A stretch of 64,000 nucleotides of DNA. Source: Halogranum gelatinilyticum (GTDB lineage Archaea > Halobacteriota > Halobacteria > Halobacteriales > Haloferacaceae). This document shows, one piece after another, positions 32,138 through 40,616 of this stretch. The translations under genes and the position numbers were made by a program. Numbering within the stretch: the stretch's first letter is position 1; every line of letters begins with the position of its first letter. The stretch covers positions 1,097,295 to 1,161,294 of the forward strand of contig NZ_FNHL01000001.1 in NCBI RefSeq assembly GCF_900103715.1, written 5' to 3'. Under the pieces are notes generated by a model, which was not told where the DNA came from, ran no database searches, and saw only the letters and a program-made list of their open reading frames with translations.

Positions 32138-32860
32138 ATGTCCTTCGCAACCTCGACCCTGCCGAACTGGCGACCCTCGAAGCAGGAGCTCCTGGTCTGG
32201 GCGGCTATCCTGAACGCCGAACTGCTGGCCGTCCTCCTCTATCTCCTGTTCATGCCCGTCCGGGTGCAGTCGTGGCGGTTCATCCTCTACGGCTTCCTCT
32301 GGATCAACGTCGGGGTCTTCGCCGTCTGGAAGACGAACCCGACGCCCTCTGACCCCCGGACGCGACGTATTGCACTCCTCGTCGCCGCGGGCTACTTCCT
32401 GGTACTCGCCGTCGCGGGCGGCATCCTCGGCCCGAGTCACACCAGCCCCATCGCCGCGCTCCTGACCGACGGCCACACCCACAGCCACGGCGCGACGACG
32501 GCCGCCGCGAGCTACGAACTCCGGATGCTCCCGCCGGGCTGGGGGCCGGCGTTCGTCTACCAGGGCGCGTGGGTCATGCTCATCCTCATGCCATACAAGG
32601 TGGTCGGCTACCTCGCCCTGGCGTATCTCGTCTACGCGACCGTCATCGACGCCGTGACGGCAAGCATCTCGGGCGCGCTCGGCCTGCTCTCGTGTATCAG
32701 CTGTACGTGGCCGATTCTCGGGTCGCTCGCCGCCAGCGTCTTCGGGAGCGGCTCGGCCGTCGCCGTCGCCGCGACGACCTGGCCCTACGACATCTCGACG
32801 GTCGCCTTCCTCGGCGTGGTCGGCTTGCTCATGTGGCGGCCGCTCGTCGGCGACGGCTGA
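32138..32860 (+). CDS. Haloarchaeal membrane protein linked to ctaB
   Basis: This 240-residue protein has six predicted membrane helices and a His-rich loop (TDGHTHSHGATT, about 108-119) outside the second pair. Two cysteines lie near 188-191 (SCISCTW). It begins nine bases after ctaB, so it is co-transcribed. The His loop and CxxC could bind copper or heme; a part in oxidase assembly is inferred from position only. I do not recognise a named family. Confidence 0.75.
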   Translation: MSFATSTLPNWRPSKQELLVWAAILNAELLAVLLYLLFMPVRVQSWRFILYGFLWINVGVFAVWKTNPTPSDPRTRRIALLVAAGYFLVLAVAGGILGPSHTSPIAALLTDGHTHSHGATTAAASYELRMLPPGWGPAFVYQGAWVMLILMPYKVVGYLALAYLVYATVIDAVTASISGALGLLSCISCTWPILGSLAASVFGSGSAVAVAATTWPYDISTVAFLGVVGLLMWRPLVGDG

Positions 32861-32920
32861 GTGGCAGCTACGACGAGGGTGAGAAACGGGCTTTTGTGTC
32901 GTCGTCGCCAAGGTTTCTCC

Positions 32921-33151
32921 ATGACGACCGTCGACATCGAATACTGCGTCCCCTGTGGCTTTCTGAACCGCGCCGAAGACATCCAGCACGCGCTCTTGAG
33001 CCAGTTCGGCGAGGAACTCGATTCCGTGGCACTCGTCACGGGCGACCACGGCGTGCTCCGCGTCGACGTCGACGGCGAATCCGTCTGGGACAAATCGGAA
33101 GACGACTACGATGTCGACGAGATCACGCGGCGGGTGCGGGCGAAACTCTAA
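32921..33151 (+). CDS. Rdx (SelW/SelT-like) family thioredoxin-fold protein
   Basis: This 76-residue protein has the short Rdx fold with CVPC (residues 9-12; MTTVDIEYCVPCGFLNRA) and an ending 'VDEITRRVRAKL'. In eukaryotes and some bacteria the second position is selenocysteine; here it is ordinary Cys. Such proteins are thiol oxidoreductases of unclear target. I chose the ATG at 32921, after a 60-base gap from the membrane protein gene, because the frame upstream is not protein-like. Its stop shares four bases with the convergent methyltransferase. Confidence 0.88.
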   Translation: MTTVDIEYCVPCGFLNRAEDIQHALLSQFGEELDSVALVTGDHGVLRVDVDGESVWDKSEDDYDVDEITRRVRAKL

Positions 33152-33771
33152 GCCACCTGCGCCAACACGAGCGGGAACTTCGAATCGTCGTTTCCGTCGT
33201 CGAGTTTGTCGGGATAGACCCACGTCTCTTCGACCTCGAATCCGCGCTCTTCCAGCAACTCGTGGGTCTGCTCGACACCGAGGATGCTCCACTCCATCGC
33301 GACGCCCGTCTCCAGCCAGTCGGGGTTGCGGCCCTCCCACTCGCTACAGCCGGTCGTGAACAGCAGCCAGCCGCCGGGTCGGAGGACGCGTCGGAACTCT
33401 CGGAGCGTCGCTCCGTGTTCGCTGTCCGGAATGTGGATGAACGAGTTGAACGCACAGACCGCGTCGAAGCTGTCGGTCTCGAAGGGGAGTGCGGTCATGT
33501 CGCCCTGTGTGAGCCAGCCGGAGGAGAGTTGCTCGCGAGCCAGTTCGAGTTGCGTTCGCGAGAAGTCGAGACTCGCGACCTCGCTGTCGTCGAACCACGT
33601 CGAGACGGGCCGGCCGTCGCCACAGCCAGCGTCGAGGACGTGGGGACTTGACGGGAGTCGCCCGGCGAGGTCAGCCAAGCGTTCCTCGTCGTGGTCTCTG
33701 TCTCCTCGCGCTCGCTGATAGTCCTCTGCGAGTTCGTCGTAGCCCGCTCGAATCACGCTCCGGTCGGTCAT
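33148..33771 (-). CDS. Class I SAM-dependent methyltransferase
   Basis: This 207-residue protein has the SAM-binding motif HVLDAGCGDGRP (about 42-53), the acidic post-motif ASLDFSRTQL and motif II-like DSFDAVCAFNSFIHI. The substrate is not evident; Methyltransf_11-type proteins act on small molecules or lipids. The ATG at 33771 gives MTDRSVIRAGYDELAEDY, a standard start for the family. Confidence 0.88.
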   Translation of the reverse strand: MTDRSVIRAGYDELAEDYQRARGDRDHDEERLADLAGRLPSSPHVLDAGCGDGRPVSTWFDDSEVASLDFSRTQLELAREQLSSGWLTQGDMTALPFETDSFDAVCAFNSFIHIPDSEHGATLREFRRVLRPGGWLLFTTGCSEWEGRNPDWLETGVAMEWSILGVEQTHELLEERGFEVEETWVYPDKLDDGNDDSKFPLVLAQVA

Positions 33772-33826
33772 TGTCGGATGCTCAGGCGAGCGAAAGAAGT
33801 GTCTTGGGGTGGCGTGTGAACTCGAC

Positions 33827-34858
33827 TCAGTTCCGGTGGCCCCAGCGGTTGCCCTCCTCGTCGTAGCGGGCGTCAGCGATACGCTCGAACTGGCTCCCGG
33901 AGAGGTCGACCTCGGCCGCGCCGACGTTCTCCTCCAGCTGGTCGGTCGTCCGCGCGCCGACGATGGGGATGCAGGTGAAGTCACCCTGGTCCATCAGCCA
34001 GCGGAGCGCGACCTGTGCGGGCGTGGCGTCGACCTCGTCGGCGACGGCTCGGATGGCGTCCAGCACTTCCCAGCCACGCGCGGAGAGATAGAAGTTCGAG
34101 AAGCGCTCGTCGAAGCTGCCGCGAGAGCCGTCGGGTGCCTTCACCTTCGTCGGGTCGTCCGGGTCGGCGCGTTCGTACTTGCCGGTGAGGAAGCCACCCG
34201 CGAGCGGCGAGTACGGGCAGACCGCGATGTCCTGGTCCGCACAGACGTCGAGATAGTCGCCCACGTCGTCGCGGTAGGCCGCGTGGAAGAGCGGCTGGGT
34301 CACGTCGAACCGCTGGTAGCCCTCGGCGTCCGACTTCCACAGTGCCTTGGTGAGTTGCCAAGCTGCCATCGTCGACGCGCCGAGATACTGGACCTTCCCT
34401 TCCTCGACGAGACCGGTCAGGGTCGAGAGCGTCTCCTCGATGGGCGTCTCGTCGTCCCACCGGTGGATGTAGTAGACGTCGAGGTAGTCCGTGCCGAGGC
34501 GGTCGAGCGTCCCCTCGACCTGCGCGCGGATGTGTTTCCGGCCCAGCCCCGAGTCGTTCGGACCCGGCTCACCCCATCCGTCGAAGGGGAAGTAGACCTT
34601 CGACGCGAGCACGAAGTCCTCGCGGTCGCGCTCGGCCAGCCAGTCGCCGATGTACTCCTCACTGGTGCCGTTGGGGTTGCCGTAGACGTTCGCCGTGTCG
34701 ATGAAGTTGCCACCGTGGTCCGCGAAGGTGTCCAGCAGGTCGTGGGCCTGTTCCTTGTCGGTCTCGAGCACGCCGCTGGCCTCCCGGCCGAAGCGCCACG
34801 TGCCGAAGCAGAGTTCCGAGACCTTCGTGCCGGTCGACCCGAGTCGTCGGTAGTCCAT
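33827..34858 (-). CDS. Aldo/keto reductase, copy A
   Basis: This 343-residue TIM-barrel oxidoreductase is of the YajO/Kv-beta-like group. The tetrad Asp and Tyr (DTANVYGNPNG), Lys (LASKVYFP) and His (YYIHRWDD) is intact, and the NADP loop IPIVGARTTDQLEEN is present. It is 56 bases downstream of a close paralogue on the same strand. The two proteins are near-identical over the first 140 residues and diverge in the C-terminal third, which suggests a duplication with a change in substrate pocket. Confidence 0.92.
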   Translation of the reverse strand: MDYRRLGSTGTKVSELCFGTWRFGREASGVLETDKEQAHDLLDTFADHGGNFIDTANVYGNPNGTSEEYIGDWLAERDREDFVLASKVYFPFDGWGEPGPNDSGLGRKHIRAQVEGTLDRLGTDYLDVYYIHRWDDETPIEETLSTLTGLVEEGKVQYLGASTMAAWQLTKALWKSDAEGYQRFDVTQPLFHAAYRDDVGDYLDVCADQDIAVCPYSPLAGGFLTGKYERADPDDPTKVKAPDGSRGSFDERFSNFYLSARGWEVLDAIRAVADEVDATPAQVALRWLMDQGDFTCIPIVGARTTDQLEENVGAAEVDLSGSQFERIADARYDEEGNRWGHRN

Positions 34859-34914
34859 GGATGAACGTCGCCAGCGAGCCGCAAAAAGGTGTGAGTCGCG
34901 GTAAGGAGTCGAGA

Positions 34915-35913
34915 TTACTCGTCGTCGGCCGCCCGCGCGTCGGCGATGCGGTCGTACTGGTCCGTGGAGAGCGAGATCTCCGTCGCCCCGAGGTTGTCCT
35001 CCATCTGGTCGACCGTCCGCGCGCCGACGATGGGGATGCAGGTGAAGTCACGCTGCTCGATGAGGAAGCGGAGTGCGACCTGTGCAGGCGTCGCGCCGAG
35101 GTCGTCGGCGACGGCCTCGATGGCGTCGAGGACGCGCCAGCTCGTCTCGGAGACGTAGGCGTCCTGGAAGTAGTCGACGAGCGTCGCCCGCGAGCCGTCG
35201 GGACCGACGGCGCTGCCGTCCTCGCCACGCTCGTACTTGCCGGTGAGGAAGCCGCCAGCGAGCGGCGAGTACGGACAGACCGCGAGGTCCTGGTCCGCAC
35301 AGACGTCGAGGTAGTCGTCGACCTCCTCGTACGCGGCGTGGTACATCGGCTGGGTGACGTCGAACCGCTGGAGGCCCTCCACGTCCGAGGTCCAGAGTGC
35401 CTTCGTCAGCTGCCAGGCGGCCATCGTCGACGCGCCGAGATAGTTGACCTTGCCCTCGTCGACGAGTTCCGTCAGGGTCGAGAGCGTCTCCTCGATGGGT
35501 GTCTCGTCGTCCCAGCGGTGGATGTAGTAGACGTCGAGATAGTCGGTGCCGAGACGGTCGAGGGTGCCTTCGATCTGTGCGCGGATGTGCTTCCGCGAGA
35601 GACCGGAGTCGTTCGGGCCGGGTTCGCCCCAGCCGTCGAAGGGGAAGTAGACCTTCGACGCGAGCACGAAGTCCTCACGGTCGCGCTCGGCCAGCCAGTC
35701 GCCGATGTACTCCTCACTGGTGCCGTTGGGGTTGCCGTAGACGTTCGCCGTGTCGATGAAGTTGCCACCGCCCGCCTCGAAGGCGTCGAGCAGTTCGTGT
35801 GCTTCGTCGCGCCCCGTCTCCACGACGTCGCCCGAGCGCATCCCGAAGCGCCACGTGCCGAAGCAGAGTTCCGAAACCTTGGTCCCGGTCGAACCGAGCT
35901 GTCGATAGTTCAT
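34915..35913 (-). CDS. Aldo/keto reductase, copy B
   Basis: This 332-residue paralogue of the gene at 33827 has the same motifs (DTANVYG, LASKVYFP, YYIHRWDD, IPIVGARTVDQMEDN). It lacks ten or so residues of the loop DPDDPTKVKAPDG and ends earlier (RAADDE). It is the first gene of the pair; the short gap makes co-transcription likely. Substrates are unknown: aldehydes, ketones or sugars are possible. Confidence 0.92.
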   Translation of the reverse strand: MNYRQLGSTGTKVSELCFGTWRFGMRSGDVVETGRDEAHELLDAFEAGGGNFIDTANVYGNPNGTSEEYIGDWLAERDREDFVLASKVYFPFDGWGEPGPNDSGLSRKHIRAQIEGTLDRLGTDYLDVYYIHRWDDETPIEETLSTLTELVDEGKVNYLGASTMAAWQLTKALWTSDVEGLQRFDVTQPMYHAAYEEVDDYLDVCADQDLAVCPYSPLAGGFLTGKYERGEDGSAVGPDGSRATLVDYFQDAYVSETSWRVLDAIEAVADDLGATPAQVALRFLIEQRDFTCIPIVGARTVDQMEDNLGATEISLSTDQYDRIADARAADDE

Positions 35914-36022
35914 AATCGATTGTCCAACGCTCGGTACAAAAACACCGGTGATGCGTCGGGGGCGAGCGACTGTCGTCGCCCCGTCCCACAGACTTTTCTC
36001 TCCGCCCCGCGCCGACTCCGGT

Positions 36023-37033
36023 ATGCTCAGAGTCGCAGGAATCGGCGTCGGCGACCTCGGTCGGCTCGAACTCAGTCTCCTCTCGGATATCGACGGCGTC
36101 GAGGTCGTCGCCGGTGCCGACCCCTCTCACGACGCCCGCGCGGCGTTCGCCCACGAACTCAGCGTCCCCACGTACGAGGACTACGAGGAACTGCTCGCCG
36201 AGGAGGACGTCGACGCGGCGTGTATCGTCACCCCCCACACGCTCCACTACGAGCAGGCCAAAGCCTGTCTCGAACGCGACGTCCACGTCCATCTGGAGAA
36301 GCCGATGGTGACGGACATCGACCACGCCCACGACCTCATCGACCGCGCCGAGGCGCGCAACCTCGTGCTCGCGGTCGGCTACCAGCGACATTTCGACCCG
36401 CGCTTCCGCGAGATTCAGCGGCTCGTCGACGCGGGCCGCATCGGCGACGTCCACATGGCCGCCTGCCATCTCGAACAGGTGTGGATTCGCTGGACGAAAG
36501 ACCAGTGGCGCGGCAACCCCGCGCTCTCCGGCGGCGGCCAGCTCTACGACTCCGGCTCGCATCTGCTCGACGCGCTGCTGTGGTCGACCCGGAGCACGCC
36601 CGTCTCCGTCGCGGCGACTGTCGACAACCGCGGCCACGACGTCGACGTCAACAGCGCGCTCGCGGCGACGCTCGAACGCGAGGACGGCGACCGCATCACG
36701 GCCAGCATCGGCGTCTCCGGAGCGGGGCAGAGTACGCCCGCGCCCGGCGAGATGCTCACCCTGCTCGGCACCGAGGGAACCATCAGCTTCGACGGCGAGA
36801 CCATCGAAGTCACCGAGGGCGGCACGACCTACACCGCGACGCCGAACGACCCCGGTTTCGACGCCGTGACGCGCCGGAAGCTGGAGAACTTCGTCGACGC
36901 CATCCGCGGCGACGTCGACCTCGACATCCCCGCCGAAGACGCGCTGAAGGTGACCGCCCTCACGGAGGCCGCCTACGACGCGGCTGAGACCGGCCAGACC
37001 GTCGACGTGCAGGCCTTACTCGACCGGTCGTAA
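36023..37033 (+). CDS. Gfo/Idh/MocA-family oxidoreductase
   Basis: This 336-residue NAD(P)-dependent sugar or inositol dehydrogenase-type enzyme has an N-terminal Rossmann domain (GIGVGDLGR), the HLEKPM motif with the catalytic Lys (about 93-98) and the C-terminal beta domain from about 125. The DGSHLLDA-like 'YDSGSHLLDALLW' phrase is typical. The substrate is unknown. It is divergent from the aldo/keto reductases, and an alcohol dehydrogenase gene follows on the same strand; a shared sugar-oxidation role is inferred. Confidence 0.92.
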   Translation: MLRVAGIGVGDLGRLELSLLSDIDGVEVVAGADPSHDARAAFAHELSVPTYEDYEELLAEEDVDAACIVTPHTLHYEQAKACLERDVHVHLEKPMVTDIDHAHDLIDRAEARNLVLAVGYQRHFDPRFREIQRLVDAGRIGDVHMAACHLEQVWIRWTKDQWRGNPALSGGGQLYDSGSHLLDALLWSTRSTPVSVAATVDNRGHDVDVNSALAATLEREDGDRITASIGVSGAGQSTPAPGEMLTLLGTEGTISFDGETIEVTEGGTTYTATPNDPGFDAVTRRKLENFVDAIRGDVDLDIPAEDALKVTALTEAAYDAAETGQTVDVQALLDRS

Positions 37034-37146
37034 GCGCGTCTCTCGTCGTCGCCCACAGCGACGTGACCGCCGTTCTCGACTGGCATGTCGTTTCGCCAGC
37101 ATCCCGCGCTAGTCGTTAACTATTATCGGTGCGAATTAGAGGTGCA

Positions 37147-38217
37147 ATGCAAGCACTCCGGTACCACGGCCGACGAGACCTCCGCGTCGAAGACCTCGAA
37201 CAGTCCCCGCTCGAAGCCGACAGCGTCCGCGTCGACGTCGACTCCTGTGGCATCTGCGGCTCGGACCTCCACGAGTACGCCGCCGGCCCCATCTTCGTGC
37301 CCGAGGGCGAACCCCACCCGGTATCGGGCGACGTCGCTCCGATTCGGATGGGCCACGAGTTCAGCGGCACGGTGAGCGAGGTCGGCGACGACGTGGGGGA
37401 CCTCGCGGTCGGCGACAACGTCGCCATCAACCCCATCCTCTACTGTGGCGACTGCCGACAGTGCAACGAAGGCAACTACCACATCTGTGACTCCATCGGC
37501 TTTTTGGGGCTTTCGGGCGGCGACGGCGGCTTCGCGGAGAACGTCGTCGTGAAGGCCGAACAAGCCGTCCCGCTCCTCGACGGCGTCCCGCTGGAGCACG
37601 GCGCGCTCGTCGAACCGCTGAGCGTCGGCCTCCACGCGGTCCGTCGCTCGGGGGTCCAGGCGGGCGACACCGTCGCCGTCTTCGGCAGCGGTCCCATCGG
37701 CCTCTCGGTCATCCAGTGTCTCCGGGCGGCTGGGGCGGGTACCATCTACGTCTCGGAACCTCGCGAGGCGCGGCGGAACCGCGCGGTCGACTGCGGTGCC
37801 GACGAGACCATCGACCCGACCGAGACGGACGCGGTCGAGTACATCTCCGATGCGACGGGCGGCGGCGTCGACGTCGCCTTCGAGGTCGCCGGTATCGAGG
37901 CGACCTACAAGGCCGCGCTCCAGAGCACGCGCCCCAGCGGGACGACGGCAATCGTCAGCATCTGGGAGGGCGAAGTCGCTTCGCACCCGAACAACATCGT
38001 CCTCGGCGAACGGACCATCACCGGCACGCTCGCCTACCTCGGCGGGCCCCGCTCGGGCGAGGAGTACGGGATGGTCATCAAGATGCTCGCCGACGGCGAC
38101 CTCGATCCCGAAGCGCTCATCACCGACCGCATCGGCCTGGAGGACATCGTCGACGACGGCTTCGAGTCGCTGCTCGACGCCGAGAGCGACCAGGTGAAGA
38201 TTCTGGTCAAGCCCTGA
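37147..38217 (+). CDS. Zinc-dependent medium-chain alcohol dehydrogenase (butanediol/threonine type)
   Basis: This 356-residue MDR enzyme has the catalytic zinc ligands in SCGICGSDLHEY and GHEFSG, the structural zinc lobe CGDCRQCNEGNYHIC and the cofactor motif VFGSGPIGLSVIQ. The long N-terminal insertion AAGPIFVPEGEPHPVSGDVAPIRM marks the 2,3-butanediol/glycerol-type subfamily. The real start is ATG at 37147 (MQALRYHGRRDLRVED). It has its own upstream AT-rich promoter (GTTAACTATTATC). Confidence 0.92.
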   Translation: MQALRYHGRRDLRVEDLEQSPLEADSVRVDVDSCGICGSDLHEYAAGPIFVPEGEPHPVSGDVAPIRMGHEFSGTVSEVGDDVGDLAVGDNVAINPILYCGDCRQCNEGNYHICDSIGFLGLSGGDGGFAENVVVKAEQAVPLLDGVPLEHGALVEPLSVGLHAVRRSGVQAGDTVAVFGSGPIGLSVIQCLRAAGAGTIYVSEPREARRNRAVDCGADETIDPTETDAVEYISDATGGGVDVAFEVAGIEATYKAALQSTRPSGTTAIVSIWEGEVASHPNNIVLGERTITGTLAYLGGPRSGEEYGMVIKMLADGDLDPEALITDRIGLEDIVDDGFESLLDAESDQVKILVKP

Positions 38218-38240
38218 GTGACGTCGACCACCATTCTTTT

Positions 38241-38257
38241 GTTGTCGGTCTGACAAC
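38241..38257. promoter_or_regulatory. Inverted repeat just upstream of the lipoprotein gene
   Basis: GTTGTC and GACAAC form perfect arms around five bases and end nine bases ahead of the ATG at 38266. This is where a repressor could cover the start of transcription of a leaderless gene. Confidence 0.35.
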
Positions 38258-38265
38258 CACGGGCT

Positions 38266-38802
38266 ATGCAGCCCTCCAGACGTGCGGTCCTCGGAGCCGT
38301 CGGCTCGTCGGTGCTCGCACTGAGTGCCGGCTGTACCGGCGCGCTTCCGACCAGCAGCGGCAGCGAACAGACCAGCGACGTATCCGCAACCGACGCACCG
38401 GCGACCGGCGGCACGTCGACCGGTTCCGACGGTGCGGCCTTCGAAGCCCGACTCCACGGTCCCGAGCGGGAGTGGCTCCTCTTCGACGGGACAGACCTCG
38501 AGCGGGTTGGGGACGTCCGGACGACCGACTCCGGGATGGTCGGCCTGCCGGTCCTGTTGACCGAGGCAGCACTCGCGGACGTCACCGAGACGTTCCGAGA
38601 GGCTGGTGTCGCCGAGAACCGCGATGCCTTCGAAATCGTCCAGACCTACGATGGCGACGAGACGGGTCGGTTCGGTATCTCGGCCTCGCTGGTTGAAGCC
38701 ATCACGGACGGCGAGTGGGACGGCCAGCTTCTGCTCTCGTTCGAGAACCGCGAGCAGGCAGAGCGAGTCAGAGCCGCGCTCGTCGCGAGCAGCGACGCGT
38801 AG
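38266..38802 (+). CDS. Tat-exported lipoprotein of unknown function
   Basis: This 178-residue protein has a twin-arginine signal (MQPSRRAVLGAVGSSVLALSAGC) with lipobox Cys23. After a Ser/Thr/Gly-rich linker (to about 55) comes a compact alpha/beta domain ending VRAALVASSDA. No known motif is seen. It is followed by an ABC exporter pair on the same strand with a gap of 84 bases, so a link is possible but not shown. Confidence 0.75.
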   Translation: MQPSRRAVLGAVGSSVLALSAGCTGALPTSSGSEQTSDVSATDAPATGGTSTGSDGAAFEARLHGPEREWLLFDGTDLERVGDVRTTDSGMVGLPVLLTEAALADVTETFREAGVAENRDAFEIVQTYDGDETGRFGISASLVEAITDGEWDGQLLLSFENREQAERVRAALVASSDA

Positions 38803-38886
38803 GACGAAGCTGTCGCCCGCGCGGTCTCTCCCGGCCGTGCCCGTCGAAAGGGAAGCCTTACCTCCGAATCACCACGACACGGAGAT

Positions 38887-39831
38887 ATGGACGCGGTACT
38901 CGTCGCCGACGACGTCCGCCGGACGTACGGCGATACAGTTGCGCTCGACGGAGTCTCGCTCTCGGTCGGCGAGGGCGAGGTGTTCGGCCTCATCGGCCCG
39001 AACGGCGCGGGCAAGACGACGCTCGTCCGAGCACTGACGGGGACGACCGACACCGAAGGCGAGGTGCGAGTCCTCGGCGAGAGTCCGACGTCGGTCGACA
39101 GCCAGCGCGTCGGCTTCCTCCCGCAGTCGTTCACGCCACCGGAGCGACTCACGGCGAGAGAACTCGTCGCCTATTATGCTGGCCTGTACGAGGAAGCGCG
39201 CGACCCCGACAGCGTGCTCGCGGACGTCGGGCTCGGCGGGACGGGCGACACCTGGTACGAGAACCTCTCGGGCGGCCAACAACGCCGAGTCTGCGTCGCG
39301 ACGGCACTCGTCAACGACCCCGACGTGCTCTTTCTCGACGAGCCGACGACCGGCATCGACCCGGCCGGTCGCCGCGCGCTCTGGGGCCTCATCGAGAACC
39401 TCGCCGAGTCGGGCACGACCGTCTTTCTCACCAGCCACTCGATGGACGAAGTCGAACGGCTGGCCGACCGGGTCGGCCTCCTGAACGCGGGCGAACTCGT
39501 CGCCGTCGGCTCGCCGGGCGAACTCGTCGCCGAACACGGCGGCGAGACGCGGCTCGTCGTCCGCACGTCGGCCGGAACCGACGCCGTCGCCGACGCTGGC
39601 TTCGTCGTCGAGGCCGACCAAGAGACGCTGACCTTCCACGACGTCGACCCGCGGGACATCGGCCGCGCCGTCGACGCCCTCGAAGCGGCGGGCGTCGCCT
39701 ACGACTCGCTGACGTGGAAACAGCCCGGTCTCGAAGAGGTCTATCTCCGACTCACGGGTGAGGCGTTCGAGGGCGTGCGGCCGACGGCGAGCCCGCAAGC
39801 CGTCGCACCCGACACAGGAGGTGCCCAATGA
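38887..39831 (+). CDS. ABC-2 type transporter ATP-binding protein
   Basis: This 314-residue ATPase has Walker A GPNGAGKTT (about 39-47), signature LSGGQQRR, Walker B VLFLDEPTTGIDP and the H-loop SHSMDE. The C-terminal 90 residues form the accessory domain seen in drug or daunorubicin-type exporters. It is translationally coupled to the permease gene (ATGA overlap at 39828). Substrate unknown. Confidence 0.95.
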   Translation: MDAVLVADDVRRTYGDTVALDGVSLSVGEGEVFGLIGPNGAGKTTLVRALTGTTDTEGEVRVLGESPTSVDSQRVGFLPQSFTPPERLTARELVAYYAGLYEEARDPDSVLADVGLGGTGDTWYENLSGGQQRRVCVATALVNDPDVLFLDEPTTGIDPAGRRALWGLIENLAESGTTVFLTSHSMDEVERLADRVGLLNAGELVAVGSPGELVAEHGGETRLVVRTSAGTDAVADAGFVVEADQETLTFHDVDPRDIGRAVDALEAAGVAYDSLTWKQPGLEEVYLRLTGEAFEGVRPTASPQAVAPDTGGAQ

Positions 39832-40592
39832 GCCGTCTCCAGCGCGTCGCGTCGACGACGCGCGCCGGCTGGTACTCCTTCCTCCGTCGCCGGACGGCGG
39901 TGTTCTTCACGTTCTTCTTCCCGGTCATCATCGTCTCCATCTTCGCCGGGCTGGTCCAGACCCAACCCACCGGCGGCGGCATCTTCGCCGAGCCACCGGC
40001 GTACTACATCCCCGGCTATCTGGCCGTCGTCGTGCTGTTCACCCCGCTCTCGCGCGTCGGCAGCGAGATCGCCCGCCACCGCGACGGCAGCCAGTTCGAG
40101 AAGCTGGCGACCACACCCCTCAAGCGGTGGGAGTGGCTGCTCGCCCAGACGCTCGTCAACGTCGTCGTCATCGGGCTTGCGGGCTTGCTGCTCCTCGGGC
40201 TGACGGTGCTCGTGACGGGCGTGTCGATTCCGCTGTCGGCGTCGACGCTACTCTTGATTCCCTTCGTCGCCGTCGGCGTCGCGCTCTTCTGTGGACTCGG
40301 CGCGCTGCTCGGCAACTTCTCGGACTCCCAGGACGGCGTCATCGCCGCCAGCAACGCCATCGCGCTGCCCCTACTGTTCCTCTCGGAGACCTTCGTCACG
40401 CCGGACCTGCTTCCGACGTGGTTCCGCCCGGCGATGGAACTCTCGCCGCTGACGTACTTCTCGCGTGGGGTGCGCGGACTAACCTACAGCGACGCGGCAC
40501 CCTCGCTCGTCCTCACGAACCTCGGCATCCTTTGTGTCCTCGCGCTCGGCTTCTTCGTCGCCGGCGCGGTGACGGTTCCACGGACGGACTGA
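39828..40592 (+). CDS. ABC-2 type transporter permease
   Basis: This 254-residue membrane protein has six helices of the ABC2_membrane family. It contains the SEIARHRDGSQFEKLATTPLKRWEWL coupling helix and the conserved phrase LPLLFLSETFVTPDLLPTWFR-PLTYFSRGVRGL. It works as a dimer with the ATPase encoded directly upstream. The transported compound is not evident. Confidence 0.94.
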   Translation: MSRLQRVASTTRAGWYSFLRRRTAVFFTFFFPVIIVSIFAGLVQTQPTGGGIFAEPPAYYIPGYLAVVVLFTPLSRVGSEIARHRDGSQFEKLATTPLKRWEWLLAQTLVNVVVIGLAGLLLLGLTVLVTGVSIPLSASTLLLIPFVAVGVALFCGLGALLGNFSDSQDGVIAASNAIALPLLFLSETFVTPDLLPTWFRPAMELSPLTYFSRGVRGLTYSDAAPSLVLTNLGILCVLALGFFVAGAVTVPRTD

Positions 40593-40616
40593 CTTCCGCG
40601 GACGGACTGAGGCACC

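Noticed and set aside
31130-33340. 736-codon open frame on the minus strand
   Set aside because: It runs antisense to the ctaB fusion and the following gene. Long antisense frames are normal in GC-rich haloarchaeal DNA, and the translation is charged low-complexity sequence.
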